A stretch of 64,000 nucleotides of DNA from Icerya purchasi (lineage: Eukaryota; Arthropoda; Insecta; Hemiptera; Monophlebidae): assembly GCA_039619475.1 (NCBI GenBank), contig CM077115.1, forward strand, positions 593,365,643 to 593,429,642, read 5' to 3'. Under the pieces are notes generated by a model. That model was not told the DNA's origin and searched no databases. It saw only the letters and a program-made list of their open reading frames with translations. Positions within the stretch are counted from its first letter, which is position 1, and each line of letters starts with the position of its first letter. The position numbers were made by a program, and so were the translations under genes. This document shows positions 32,133 through 43,156 of this stretch, piece by piece.

Positions 32133-33617
32133 CAGTGGCGGCTCGTGACAAGTAAATCTGGGGGGCTCTAATGTAAAATTACAATAATTTAAAAAATGTA
32201 ATGACATAAACTTATCTTGCTTTTTTGTCTACATTTTAAACTAAATAAAACTGGTTTAATGCATTCAAGTTCTGATTTAATTTAAAAAAAGATGTGAATG
32301 CATTTTGTATTTAGATTGAAATTTATTAAATAATATTTTCTAATCTATTCCTTATATAATGTACAATCCTTTGCGTTGAGTAAGTTTCACTGTTGACGTG
32401 TCCACAAAAAAAAAAAAAAAAAAAATTACATGTGGCATAATTTTGTGAAATAAGGTAAGCCAAAATATAAAATCCGGGTCTTCTAAGGTTCTTCGTAAAC
32501 TGTATATGCTTCCTTGCATGTAATATTTTTATTACATTTTTCTTCTAGTTCTTCAAAATATTCTATTAATTTTTCTCGATTTTCGAAAACAATATTCACT
32601 GTACGCATATTATAGTTCCAACGTGTATTCTAGGTAATTTACGATTTACAATTTCTTGCAGTAGATCACATCTATGAGCAGAATTTGAAAAAAAGCTTGC
32701 TACAGCGGACAAATTTGAAAAAAAGATTTTAATTTTATAATCCTGGCTTGTTGCTTTTTGCATAATTAAATTCAACTGGTGCGCATAACAATGAATAAAA
32801 TGACAGTATTTATATTTTTGTTTTATCTTCGCCTATACGCCATTTGTAGAATCGCTCATTATGCTCCATCGTAAGTTTAAGTAATTAGCTTAAAAGGTTA
32901 GTCTCTCTAATTAATTTATCTAATTCAGTTTCTAAAATGTTGAACGTTTGAAAAATCACCGTAAAACAAGTGTCGACAAAAAGCACATTCAAAAGTAACA
33001 AAACCTATATCGCAAAATGTATTATTTAAAGAAGAAAAGCAAGGATAGAAATAGAACAAAAAAAGCAGCAAATTGAAACAGTGTGCTTCACCGGATAAAC
33101 GGACGACGCAGCGCGCGACGCGGATCTATTGTTAAAACCGGCTATAATCACGTGTAAAATTGACGAGGGCTCACTTTTCGAGAGCCCTCAGACGCCTTTA
33201 AGTTACGCTCGGGAAACTTCGGCTTTATTCGTTTTTCGTGTGTATTTTATATGCGGCTTGGAGGCTCAAATATTCTGAGCCCACGTACTATATTATTGGT
33301 TGTTAATATCATGTGATCAAAAAATCAGCTGTTAACGACCTTGACAGTATACTACACTACGAGTAGATCGTACAGTTCCAGCGCAGTAAGCATGAACCCG
33401 ACAACTGTTATCGGATGTTTCAGCTATTTGTTTAACAAATCGCGCAAAATGCTTATTTTGCAATTATTTTTAAAATGCACTCTCGCAAAAAAAATTATTT
33501 TGAAATAAAAAATTCGTAACACTGATTTTTTTTCTTGAAATAATTAAATATTATGTATTTTTTGAAAACACACAGGGAGGCTCGCGCCCTTGAGCCCCCT
33601 AGGACGAGCCGCCCCTG
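32133..33617 (-). mobile_element. hAT transposon remnant with perfect 8-bp TSD
   Basis: The ends are CAGTGGCGGCTCGTGAC and GGACGAGCCGCCCCTG, with G- and C-rich stretches just inside. They are flanked by identical 8-bp repeats ATATTTAC at 32125-32132 and 33618-33625. At 1485 bp it is shorter than a full hAT. The coding part is reduced to a fragment at 32430-32820. Confidence 0.92.
32430..32820 (-). pseudogene. hAT transposase fragment (ZMYM1-like)
   Basis: Conceptual translation gives HCYAHQLNLIMQKATSQDYK, then FFSNLSAVASFFSNSAHRCD, a stop, NTRWNYNMRTVNIVFENREK and further residues ending near KIMPH after another stop and a shift. HCYAHQLNL and TRWNYNMRTVN are signature stretches of ZMYM1-like hAT transposases. 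The N-terminal fingers and the C-terminal dimerisation domain are absent. No long ORF remains. Confidence 0.82.
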
Positions 33618-33771
33618 ATATTTACACAATAGTTATAAAATCGATTAACAATGAAAATTTGAGAAATTATCTTCTATATGCAGTATGTAATGGTTTTCAT
33701 ATCATGGTTTCAACATCATAGGGGTTCGAATGTGACTGAGTCTAAAATATTATAGTATAGCATTGTATATA

Positions 33772-33843
33772 AAACAGTGCGATCGTGTCGCATTGCAAAG
33801 GGTTCCTTTTAGCGTAGCGAATCGAGTCTAGCGATATTTCTTT
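33772..33843. repeat. Inverted repeat, right member
   Basis: Reverse-complement partner of 31490-31562, containing CCTTTTAGCGTAGCGAATCG. Confidence 0.65.
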
Positions 33844-34437
33844 ACCTTATCATTGTTATTGAATTTTTCCGCGATTATTTATTTATATTATACAAATATC
33901 AGATTTTTAAACCCGCTATTATGATAAGCTTTTTTAAAATATTACTATTTCTATTTTTCGATAATTCCTCTTTTTAAAGAAGACAAGTTTCCTTTACAAA
34001 TTCGAATGAGTTATATTTACTGAGCCAAATTTTCGGAGAGAAATTTAAACTTGTGTAGTTGTTATTACAGATCCTCTGTAATTAGCATAAACTGTTTTCC
34101 TAGAAGCTTTTTATAAAACAGCGTCCAGCGAATTAGACAAAGCGGATTGCTAATTAATTTCTTTGCAAAAAGCAGGTTAAAGTGTTATATTTCGAATTCG
34201 CCGAGCGATTTTAATTTGATCAATGAGCAGTTATATCAGAATAAAATCATTAAACAACTATGAAATACTTTTTATTTCACGCCTTGTATAGAGGGTATTT
34301 TAGAATATATACACCGTAATAACATAAAATAAAAACAGAAACTACTACAAAATTTTAGAGAAATAATTATTATTTGTGTTTACATTATTTAATTTTTTAG
34401 TTTGACGTATAAAATTCGAAATGCTTATGGTCGGTTC
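33844..34437. other. AT-rich non-coding stretch
   Basis: Nothing recognised. The last 9 bases (34429-34437, GGTCGGTTC) are the left target-site copy of the palindromic element. Confidence 0.5.
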
Positions 34438-34444
34438 GGTTCAC

Positions 34445-34618
34445 GGACAAAAGCGCACAGGACAAAAGCGCACATGATAAAAACGCATCGGACAAAAGCG
34501 CACAGGACAAAAGCGCACACGGATAAAAGCGCACATGGATAAAAGCGCACACGGACAATAGCGCACACGGATAAAACCGCACAGAGATAAAAGCGCACAG
34601 AGATAAAAGCGCACATCG
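34445..34618. repeat. 16-bp tandem repeats, left arm
   Basis: Units close to CGGACAAAAGCGCACA (15-17 bp), about 11 copies, alternating GACAAAAG and GATAAAAG forms. Confidence 0.93.
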
Positions 34619-35288
34619 ATTTGCAGAACAGGAGATAAATTATTAATTTCTCGGTTCTCGGCAATTGCATCATTTGTGAAAAGGCAAAACTGGACAGTTG
34701 TCCCGCAAAGAATTTAAAATTCAAAAAAATTATTGGTGATCAGCGAAAACAAAATAAAAATAATACAATTTTTTGTATGATTCACTAGTCATTTTTCTGG
34801 TTTTTTTTTTGTTCTTATATGTGTATTTGTTTGTTAATAATCATAGTGTCTATTGACTATGACCGCTAGGAAGTTACCGTATATAAAAAATAAAATTTGT
34901 ATCAATAATGTATTCAGGAGCGTCTCAAGCATGCCAAGTTGTGGGAGTGGTGCATAACCCAAAATACCGATTCATGAATTCATATAATTTAAAAATAATT
35001 TTTTTTTATACTGTATAGCTTATATAACAAAATGTTATATGGTGTTTTTTAATGATTTTCTTTAAACTTTTACCATATGGGTCTTTTATTTTTTACTTTT
35101 GCAGTCAAAATTGATTTAGATCGAACTGTGAGGACTAAATATATTTTTAAAAAAAAATTTTATTAAAAGAAATCTCACCTTTTAATGCTAAGCCTATAAG
35201 ACTTTGTAATAATGCTTTACTTTTTCAAACAGTGAGGGTAACTTTTATTTTACACTGTTGTACACTAACCGTTTCTTTATAAATTGTT

Positions 35289-35477
35289 TCAACTGGTCTG
35301 AATTTTCTTAATAATTTTTGCTTTTAAATTAGTATCGAAAAATCCGCAACTCTTTGTTAACTTGGTAAAAGTTTTCATTATATTTGACACTTCTATATCG
35401 TCAACCGTTTGTTTGCTTATTTCTTCTTCATCATTTTCATCACTGTTGTTTATTTGACTCTTTGCTCGCGGTTTCAT
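35289..35477 (-). CDS. Hypothetical 62-residue acidic protein, left arm
   Basis: An ATG-started frame encodes MKPRAKSQINNSDENDEEEI and later NIMKTFTKLTKSCGFFDTNL, with a basic start and an acidic middle. The other arm encodes the same product with one difference (IIKK against IITK). It could be an element-encoded peptide or the first exon of a lost transposase, or it may survive only because the arms are recently homogenised. No family recognised. Confidence 0.35.
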   Translation of the reverse strand: MKPRAKSQINNSDENDEEEISKQTVDDIEVSNIMKTFTKLTKSCGFFDTNLKAKIIKKIQTS

Positions 35478-36186
35478 TGCTGATTAAAACAACTGTTGCA
35501 ATATTTTTGTCAACGTTTAATTATTCCTTTGATAATAAATTTCCCGATGATCATTCTAATATTGTGGAAAATTTGAACTCTGTTTTTATTCCGCAATACT
35601 TCAAACTTTTGTGTTAGGGGAATTTTACTTACTTTCATTTTAATATGATCAGAATAAAATATATAAATATAATGATTGAATGATTTAAAACTGAACAGAA
35701 TTCGCTGTTAATTAAGCGGCTTCTATTGTATAATTCTTTAAATTTCTACAAGTCTGTTGTAGTGACCTAAATTATACGATTCTTGGCTGTTGTTAAGAAC
35801 TTCGCAATTCGACCATAGTTGCAGACAAATACATAAATTAAATATATTTGCACTTCCTTGTTACGAGGTTAATATCTTGATGCAGAGGGACTAAAAACGT
35901 ACACAAAAAAAATCTAAAATTTATTTCAATGAAGTAGTTCGGAAATTTAAATTATGGTGAAGTTGTGAAAGAGTTTCATGTAGAGTTGAGAAAAAAGACG
36001 TCAAGAACATTATGTTTGATTTACTTGTTACTTAAAATAATCAAATTTCGTACTTTCAGCTAAAATTCATCTGCTTTTAAAATTCATTATTTTTAATTTC
36101 TAATATGGGAGAATTTAATTTTTTAAAATAAAATGAGCAGGGGCCGATACCTTCTGTGATTTTAATAATTTAAAATTATTTTTACT

Positions 36187-37911
36187 TTTGTTGTTTGTAA
36201 AAGTTAGGTTCTGTTAATTTGCGTGAAAAATTAATAAAGAGTAGAATTTTAGTAGATTTGTTTGTTTTTTTTATTTTCGTCGATCATCTGTTGTTTTTTT
36301 TTGTGTAAACAATAAATTCGTTAGTTTAAAATTTCGGTCGACAACAGTGACTTTAATTCAAATTCTTTCCAATACTAGAAAACGTTATTTTCAAATGATA
36401 AAGTTCTTTATAATACAATGCTAAGGCTGAGAATTGTTTTAAAAAATTTAATTCGTATTTTAAAACAAATAAAGATTTTGACAGTAAAACACATGTTTAT
36501 ACCTTTAGTCCGCTTAAAAAAAGTTAATCTTTGATTTTATTTGTTCATTGTTTTTTGCTAAAAGTATCATGCTTAAAATCAAAAATTTAATGGAATCATT
36601 GAACGGAGAACTCAGTAATAGGTTTGATGTTATACAACTAATTCGAAGTACGGTAAAAATATTTCAAAAAATGAATAATGATAAACAAATTACTGCATTG
36701 ATCAACTCTCTGGTTCTTTTTGTAAAAAATATTCATAATCCCGAAACTGATTTTTCAAATACAAAGTGCGTTGTGCGCTAAAAAGTTGTGATGAAGCCCT
36801 GGGGAGACTACATGTGATGAAGATTTTATAACATTCCATTTTAAAAAAACAGAGCTGTTTTTGAAGTCTTTACTTCTTGTATTCATGACGACTTATTTAA
36901 AATTCTTTCAATTTTTTAACCTTTTCGAAAAATATTTACAATTCCAGTAAAAAAAATAATTCTTGAATCAAATTAATAATAGATATAATAGATGTAACTT
37001 TAAATTTTTGAAGGAACATATAGAACGTTTACATATTGACGTGCAAATGCTTCTCAACTCTTGCGAAGATTTTACAAGTTTTTTAAGTAATTCAAAAATT
37101 GCATTTAAATCATAAAATGTACTGCCTTTTGCATTCAAATCTGGTCATTTTATTTTATCATTATTTTTATTGTCACCGTTTTGTGAGCGATCATTTGAGC
37201 GCTGAAATTAATTTTCAATCATTCACATACAACGATAAGCGGAAACCGTTTCTTTTCATTAATGTTACTTTTTTCTTGATAGAATGTAGTAAATAAAATA
37301 AATACTCATAAAACAGCCAAACTGTAATCAAAGTTAAACTTTAAAAAATAAAAACGAAAATCGAAATTTACTTAGCAATTAATTTCTATTATAAAATATA
37401 ACATTTGCTTCATATAATTCTTGTCCTTTTCAGGGTCGATCAAAAGTAGAAAGAGTTTTTCAAGTTTAAATAAAATACATACTTTTAAAGTCGGACTCAT
37501 TAAATTCGGAGATTTTACATTTTAATTAAAGATTTTATAATATGCTTATTGCTGTTTTCAAATTCGTCTCATTTAAAATTTTTTTTATTAATTTCAATAA
37601 AATATATATTTCAAAATTAAGTACATTAAATCTCATATTTGAATTAAGAGTTTTATAACGAAAACATCATGATTTTGCCAAATGATTAATGTTTTTTTTA
37701 TCCACCTTAAAGTATTTTGTCCACAAAATTGTATTTATGCTACAATACTTTTAATTTCTTTTCTTCTATACATCTTTTTCCTACGTTTATGGGCCACTTA
37801 TTGGCTCCCCGTCAACCACACTCACCACAAAACATAATAATAAATTTCTCCAACAACAAATGGCATTTCCAGATAATAATAAAGCAAATAACCGTTTTGT
37901 TTAGAATTCTT
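36187..37911. other. Centre of the palindromic element
   Basis: A 1.7-kb AT-rich core. One open frame (36548-36781, plus) encodes KIKNLMESLNGELSNRFDVI and later FVKNIHNPETDFSN, which I do not recognise. At 37434-37524 a plus-strand stretch reads SIKSRKSFSSLNKIHTFKVG, faintly like a hAT dimerisation helix (ERSFS.L..IKT). Both are too weak for a transposase call. Confidence 0.4.
36548..36781 (+). CDS. Hypothetical ORF in the palindrome core
   Basis: The frame is 77 codons; the second ATG, at 36569, gives a plausible 70-residue product rich in Asn, Lys and Ile. It is the only open frame of note in the core. It could be a decayed piece of a transposase. No motif identifies it. Confidence 0.25.
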   Translation: MFFAKSIMLKIKNLMESLNGELSNRFDVIQLIRSTVKIFQKMNNDKQITALINSLVLFVKNIHNPETDFSNTKCVVR

Positions 37912-38620
37912 AGTAAAAATAATTTTAAATTATTAAAATCACAGAAGGTATCGGCCCCTGCTCATTTTATTTTAAAAAATTAAATTCTCCCATATTAGAA
38001 ATTAAAAATAATGAATTTTAAAAGCAGATGAATTTTAGCTGAAAGTACGAAATTTGATTATTTTAAGTAACAAGTAAATCAAACATAATGTTCTTGACGT
38101 CTTTTTTCTCAACTCTACATGAAACTCTTTCACAACTTCACCATAATTTAAATTTCCGAACTACTTCATTGAAATAAATTTTAGATTTTTTTTGTGTACG
38201 TTTTTAGTCCCTCTGCATCAAGATATTAACCTAGTAACAAGGAAGTGCAAATATATTTAATTTATGTATTTGTCTGCAACTATGGTCGAATTGCGAAGTT
38301 CTTAACAACAGCCAAGAATCGTATAATTTAGGTCACTACAACAGACTTGTAGAAATTTAAAGAATTATACAATAGAAGCCGCTTAATTAACAGCGAATTC
38401 TGTTCAGTTTTAAATCATTCAATCATTATATTTATATATTTTATTCTGATCATATTAAAATGAAAGTAAGTAAAATTCCCCTAACACAAAAGTTTGAAGT
38501 ATTGCGGAATAAAAACAGAGTTCAAGTTTTTCACAATATTAGAATGATCATCGGGAAATTTATTATCAAAGGAATAATTAAACGTTGACAAAAATATTGC
38601 AACAGTTGTTTTAATCAGCA

Positions 38621-38809
38621 ATGAAACCGCGAGCAAAGAGTCAAATAAACAACAGTGATGAAAATGATGAAGAAGAAATAAGCAAACAAACGGTTGACGA
38701 TATAGAAGTGTCAAATATAATGAAAACTTTTACGAAGTTAACAAAGAGTTGCGGATTTTTCGATACTAATTTAAAAGCAAAAATTATTACGAAAATTCAG
38801 ACCAGTTGA
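38621..38809 (+). CDS. Hypothetical 62-residue acidic protein, right arm
   Basis: Mirror copy of the frame at 35289-35477, with one residue different. The same uncertainty applies. Confidence 0.35.
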   Translation: MKPRAKSQINNSDENDEEEISKQTVDDIEVSNIMKTFTKLTKSCGFFDTNLKAKIITKIQTS

Positions 38810-39481
38810 AACAATTTATAAAGAAACGGTTAGTGTACAACAGTGTAAAATAAAAGTTACCCTCACTGTTTGAAAAAGTAAAGCATTATTACAAAGTTTT
38901 ATAGGCTCAGCATTAAAAGGTGAGATTTCTTTTAATAAAATTTTTTTTTAAAAATATATTTAGTCCTCACAGTTCGATCTAAATCAATTTTGACTGCAAA
39001 AGTAAAAAATAAAAGACCCATATGGTAAAAGTTTAAAGAAAATCATTAAAAAACACCATATAACATTTTGTTATATAAGCTATACAGTATAAAAAAAAAT
39101 TATTTTTAAATTATATGAATTCATGAATCGGTATTTTGGGTTATGCACCACTCCCACAACTTGGCATGCTTGAGACGCCCCTGAATACATTATTGATACA
39201 AATTTTATTTTTTATATACGGTAACTTCCTAGCGGTCATAGTCAATAGACACTATGATTATTAACAAACAAATACACATATAAGAACAAAAAAAAAACCA
39301 GAAAAATGACTAGTGAATCATACAAAAAATTGTATTATTTTTATTTTGTTTTCGCTGATCACCAATAATTTTTTTGAATTTTAAATTCTTTGCGGGACAA
39401 CTGTCCAGTTTTGCCTTTTCACAAATGATGCAATTGCCGAGAACCGAGAAATTAATAATTTATCTCCTGTTCTGCAAATCG

Positions 39482-39762
39482 ATGTGCGCTTTTGTCTGTG
39501 TGCGCTTTTATCTCTGTGCGGTTTTATCCGTGTGCGCTATTGTCCGTGTGCGCTTTTATCCATGTGCGCTTTTATCCGTGTGCGCTTTTATCCATGTACG
39601 CTTTTATCCGTGTGCGCTTTTATCCGTGTGCGTTTTTGTCCGTGTGCGCTTTTGTCCGTGTGCGCTTTTGTCCTGTGCGCTTTTGTCCGATGCGTTTTTA
39701 TCATGTGCGCTTTTGTCCTGTGCGCTTTTGTCCTGTGCGCTTTTGTCTTGTGCGTTGTTATC
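39482..39762. repeat. 16-bp tandem repeats, right arm
   Basis: About 18 units close to TGTGCGCTTTTGTCCG or TGTGCGCTTTTATCCG. Read as protein in any frame they give artificial Cys/Leu- or Arg/Phe-rich repeats. Confidence 0.94.
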
Positions 39763-39779
39763 CGGTCACCGGTCGGTTC

Positions 39780-40430
39780 ACATGAAAAATCAATGTCACT
39801 TAAAGAATTCAAATTTGAAATAGGTTGTTTGAAGGTTCTTTTTCATAAATTTACAAATCAAGATTTCCATTAATCTCTATAAATGGTCCAAATTTCACGA
39901 TTTTTTTTTATTTACAAAAAAAATTTAAACATTTTACAAAAAGTAATGTTCTAAAACAATCCAAAGAACATTATTTTTAGATACAGCAAAATTAAGAGAT
40001 ATATTACTATCGAAATTATTTGCTCTAAAAATATTTGGGTAAATATAAAAAAATTTGGAAAAATAAAAAATGAATGATACTTAAATAATTTCTGTAACAA
40101 CTTCTGATTTCATATGTTGTAATACCTTCATAAATACACGAAAAAGAAAGAAAACTAAAACGTACTTATTTTTAAAATTCAAGTTTTATTTATTTTTTTC
40201 TCCACTGTATCGGCAAGAACCATAAACAGTGCTCGTGACTTATCTTCCTTATATTTATTAACCATATTATAGCCAACCCATCCTTCCACTGAAGGACTGA
40301 GTCGGAGATAATAACAGAATTGTAATAGTAATAAGCATGTTTTATAAAACCAGCGGGATAACATGGTAACCTATAGACTGAAGTATGGCTCATAGAGTCC
40401 CATCAGTAGTATACGAAGAATTTTAGAATA
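39780..40430. other. AT-rich non-coding stretch
   Basis: Nothing firmly recognised. A minus-strand open stretch at 40179-40393 contains SVEGWVGYNMVNKYKEDKSR, origin unknown. Confidence 0.4.
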
Positions 40431-40439
40431 TTAGTAAGT

Positions 40440-41690
40440 TATTAAATGCCAGCTGTATGTGTCTTTTTGAGTAATAACTAAAGGATTCTAGGCTATCTTT
40501 AGGAAGTTTAAGATTGGAAGGACGTTCGGAGGATGGGGATTTGAAAGTTCTAACCATTTTCCAGTTATGAGGAAGAGGGCTAATCCTAGAGAATGAAGAA
40601 CAGAAATTCTTCCAGGAGGACCTTTTGGAGGCTTTGAGTATATACCGAGCTCTTGCGTTCGCTCGTTTATGAGCAAGAAGGTTTTCAGGTGAAGGGTTTA
40701 AATGAAAGGTTCTAAAGGTAGCGCGACTATGGTGAAATGCGCGATTGCATTTCTCATTCCACCAAAGAAATTAGGCTTTATTGTGATTATTAGATGTTAG
40801 ATGACGGGTAGGAGAAGTTAGAGAAAGAACAGACATAATGGAGTTTAAAAAAGAATTATATAGGAACATGGGATCGGAGTCGAGTTGAGTGCTAGGGAGT
40901 GACGAGTCAACACAAGAACGAAACAGAGTCCAATTTGCTTTGGAAAGGTTCCACTGAGGAGAATTTAGACGCCGGAAGCAAGTCGGATAAGAAAAGTTAA
41001 CAGGAGTTATTAGGATAGGAACATGGTCACTGCTGTAAGAACCCGCAAGCGTTCTCCAGTTATAATTAAGACTAATAGTGGATGAAGCAAAGGTCAAATC
41101 AAGAGAACTAGAAATGGATGGGCTCCTGAAATAGGTTGGGGAATTATCATTAAGAAGAATTAAATTATCGGAAAGGATACCATTTTCAAAGATGGAACTG
41201 TTAGAATTGTAAAATATGCAACCCCACGAGGGCGAATGGGCATTCCAGTCACCCTCGATAATAAATAGTTACAGGATAAAGTTGAAAAAAGCAGAAAGAG
41301 GGAACTGACGAAGATTAAAATTAGGGGGTACATAGATAGAGGCAATGTTAATAGGATGTGGAAGGGAGTGCAGATAGAGATGTGTCCTATGTTAGGTTGG
41401 TTAGAAATAGGAGGGAGGTTTAGAGAAACATTGTGAGAGCGGAAAGGAGTGCCATTTTTAACGAGGATCGTGGAACCACCATACCCGTCATTCCGTTCGC
41501 ATCTAATTATTTTATAACCTCTAATATTAAAGTTTGTGCCTGACCGAAGCTACGTTTCTGAAATGAGGGCAACATTAACCTTATGAGTATCCAATAGACC
41601 CTCTAATGAATTTTTATTGGCTCTGAGGTCGCGTCAAATCCACTGAAGAATATTGAACACAGCTATCATGGTGAAACAAGGAACCTATTA
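40440..41690 (-). pseudogene. Non-LTR endonuclease domain (ORF2 N-terminus)
   Basis: Reading from about 41670 down, conceptual pieces are FNILQWI, RANKNSLEGLLDTHKVNVAL, ISET, GYKIIRCERNDGYGGS, RVTGMPIRP, then SISLNYNWRTLAGSYSSDHV with PILITPVNFS, and finally RANARA...YILKASKRSS. These follow the AP-endonuclease order of I/Jockey-group elements, including the SDHVPI histidine motif. They match 61711-62330 in the better copy. Stops and shifts occur throughout, and the RT is not seen at the low-coordinate end. Confidence 0.85.
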
Positions 41691-41780
41691 GAAGTATAAT
41701 GATTGAGGAAAGAGAGGACAAAAACAGTAAGAATGTACAATAGTTGATATAAAATAAAAAGAAAAACAAAGACATTCGTA

Positions 41781-42077
41781 TTAATGGGATTGATATAGGT
41801 TGAAAGAGGAACGGAGGAAAAAGGAATTATAACGATTAGAAATCTGGAGGACGCAAATCGGGGTTAACAAATTAGAAGGGAATTCTAAGAGTAATGAAAG
41901 GAAGGAAGAAAGACGACATTTCTGTAGGAAATCAGAGGAAGCAAACAAAGAATTTCTGCTAGGAGCAAACGGGTTTTGAAATCTATGCCTAGATGCAATA
42001 ATATCCGTTAGGATTAAACTATACCGCGCATGGCTCCTTGCTAAATAGCTCTTGCTATATGCGCTAGTCAATCTCAC
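41781..42077 (-). pseudogene. Probable end of the non-LTR ORF1
   Basis: An open stretch of 98 codons with SSFLSLLLEFPSNLL and NSFFLRSSF lies directly upstream of the endonuclease start. By position it is likely the ORF1 C-terminus, cut from its zinc-knuckle part (43440-44030) by the insertion at 42200-43430. No motif confirms it. Confidence 0.4.
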
Positions 42078-42199
42078 CGCTGAACCAGTAGAGTAGCAAA
42101 TGTGAGAGAAAAAGAAAACAATTCGAATACAACCGAGTTCAGGTACTTAGCAAGTTATATTGACGCCAGTGCATTCGAAGGAGAAAAAAACGTAATAAA

Positions 42200-43095
42200 T
42201 ATTATCGTATGCTCAATTCTGATGTCACGTGACTCTGGCTTCTCCAAACTCCTCCAGTTTCACGATTAGATCAAGAAAAAAGACGGAGAAACCACCCAAG
42301 CTAAACAAATAGCTATCGCACAGCGGCTCGGGTTGCCGTGTCCTCCGAACTATCAACCACGCCTGGAGGCTCGCGAGTTATGTGTCACGTAATAGACGCG
42401 AATAACTTCAAATTATTAATAAAAAGATATATTCACACACAATTAGACCACGCGTCGGTGACTAGAGTACTTCGGAACAAAAGCAGGTGATCGACACATT
42501 TAACAGATAAACAACGCAAATATAAAAATATTAAAAATTCTTCACACGTATTAATTATTATGTCGACGGACAATAAATTTAATTTAAAAATTGATGCGGG
42601 TCCGTTGACCGCGCAACGCTTCAATTACAATAACTCTTTTAGAGCAAAACGGATACCACTGATTAATTGCCGAACGAACGAAAGACTCGCGAAAACCCAG
42701 GTAGTCGATCAGCTGTCGGTACTGCCCGACCAGTCGCAACGACACATCATGCTTATCACACGCGTAATTTTTGGCAAAATTACGTCGCTTTAGTCGGGCA
42801 GTGTATCCGCGTCTAGCCTTAGTTAATTTTACGTTATTATAATTGTGTTGGTACGGCATCGGAATTAGATTCCAACTTCCCAACCGTTCGAACCATTTAA
42901 TCAACTACTTTACTTTACTCGGTCCGAACATTACTAGAGAAATATATACGAAATACTATGCTGTGTTGATCGATAATAAATAAAATAAGAAATATAAAAT
43001 TTAATCTGTTTTTCATTTCCCACAGCATAGTAAAGCCAGAATTCCAAACACAAAATCAATATTTTATTCACGTTACTCACTGTAGGCTCATGACA
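42200..43095 (-). repeat. LTR-like repeat, second copy
   Basis: On the minus strand it begins TGTCATGAGCC, directly after CTTAAGG-type sequence with a 10-11 bp G run and CAGC that resembles a polypurine tract. It matches the split copy at 19316-22925. It is about 896 bp, fully continuous, and contains a 106-codon open frame. The low-coordinate end near TATTATCGTATGCTC is where similarity to the other copy fades. Confidence 0.65.
42584..42904 (-). CDS. Open frame inside the LTR-like repeat
   Basis: A 106-codon frame contains WFERLGSWNLIPMPYQHN, ARRGYTARLKRRNFAKNYAC and VGQYRQLIDYLGFRESFVRS. The homologous stretch at 22270-22590 has stops. I do not recognise the sequence. It may be a real protein of the element or a chance frame in a GC-richer segment. 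Confidence 0.3.
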   Translation of the reverse strand: MIKWFERLGSWNLIPMPYQHNYNNVKLTKARRGYTARLKRRNFAKNYACDKHDVSLRLVGQYRQLIDYLGFRESFVRSAINQWYPFCSKRVIVIEALRGQRTRINF

Positions 43096-43109
43096 GCTGC
43101 CCCCCCCCC

Positions 43110-43156
43110 TTAATATGATTCAGGACTCGTAAGATCTTGAATCATATTAAGTCAGA
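43110..43156. repeat. Hairpin beside the LTR-like repeat
   Basis: CTTAATATGATTCA and TGAATCATATTAAG form a 14-bp inverted repeat with an 18-bp loop, next to the C-run that precedes the LTR-like repeat. Confidence 0.75.

Larger units (their letters stand above)
34438..36186 (+). repeat. Palindrome left arm
   Basis: It is the inverted partner of 37912-39770. It carries about 11 of the 16-bp subterminal units, against about 18 in the right arm. That difference explains the 110-bp difference in arm length. Single-base differences elsewhere are rare. Confidence 0.92.
34438..39770. mobile_element. Foldback/MULE-like palindromic transposon
   Basis: Two long inverted arms (34438-36186 and 37912-39770) flank a 1725-bp centre. 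The direct repeat GGTCGGTTC lies on both sides (34429-34437 and 39771-39779), a 9-bp target duplication as in MULEs and FB-type foldback elements. The outermost 21 bases are an imperfect inverted repeat (GGTTCACGGACAAAAGCGCAC against GGTGACCGGATAACAACGCAC, 15 of 21). Each arm starts with 16-bp tandem repeats and otherwise the arms look almost identical. I found no convincing transposase, so the family assignment rests on structure. Confidence 0.88.
37912..39770 (-). repeat. Palindrome right arm
   Basis: Inverted partner of 34438-36186, beginning AGTAAAAATAATTTTAAATT at the core side and ending in the subterminal repeats. Confidence 0.92.

Noticed and set aside
34445..34618. CRISPR array
   Set aside because: The units are contiguous tandem repeats without unique spacers, in eukaryotic DNA, and are mirrored in the other arm.
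39374..39873. Three overlapping ORFs of 97-149 codons rich in repeated Cys/Leu/Arg/Phe
   Set aside because: They read through the 16-bp tandem repeats in different frames. Any repeat whose unit lacks stops gives such ORFs, and the left arm gives the mirror set.
40179..40393. Two overlapping minus-strand ORFs with VEGWVGYNMVNKYKEDKSRAL
   Set aside because: The sequence looks somewhat protein-like and could be an exon relic, but I see no matching splice pair, family or neighbouring exon.
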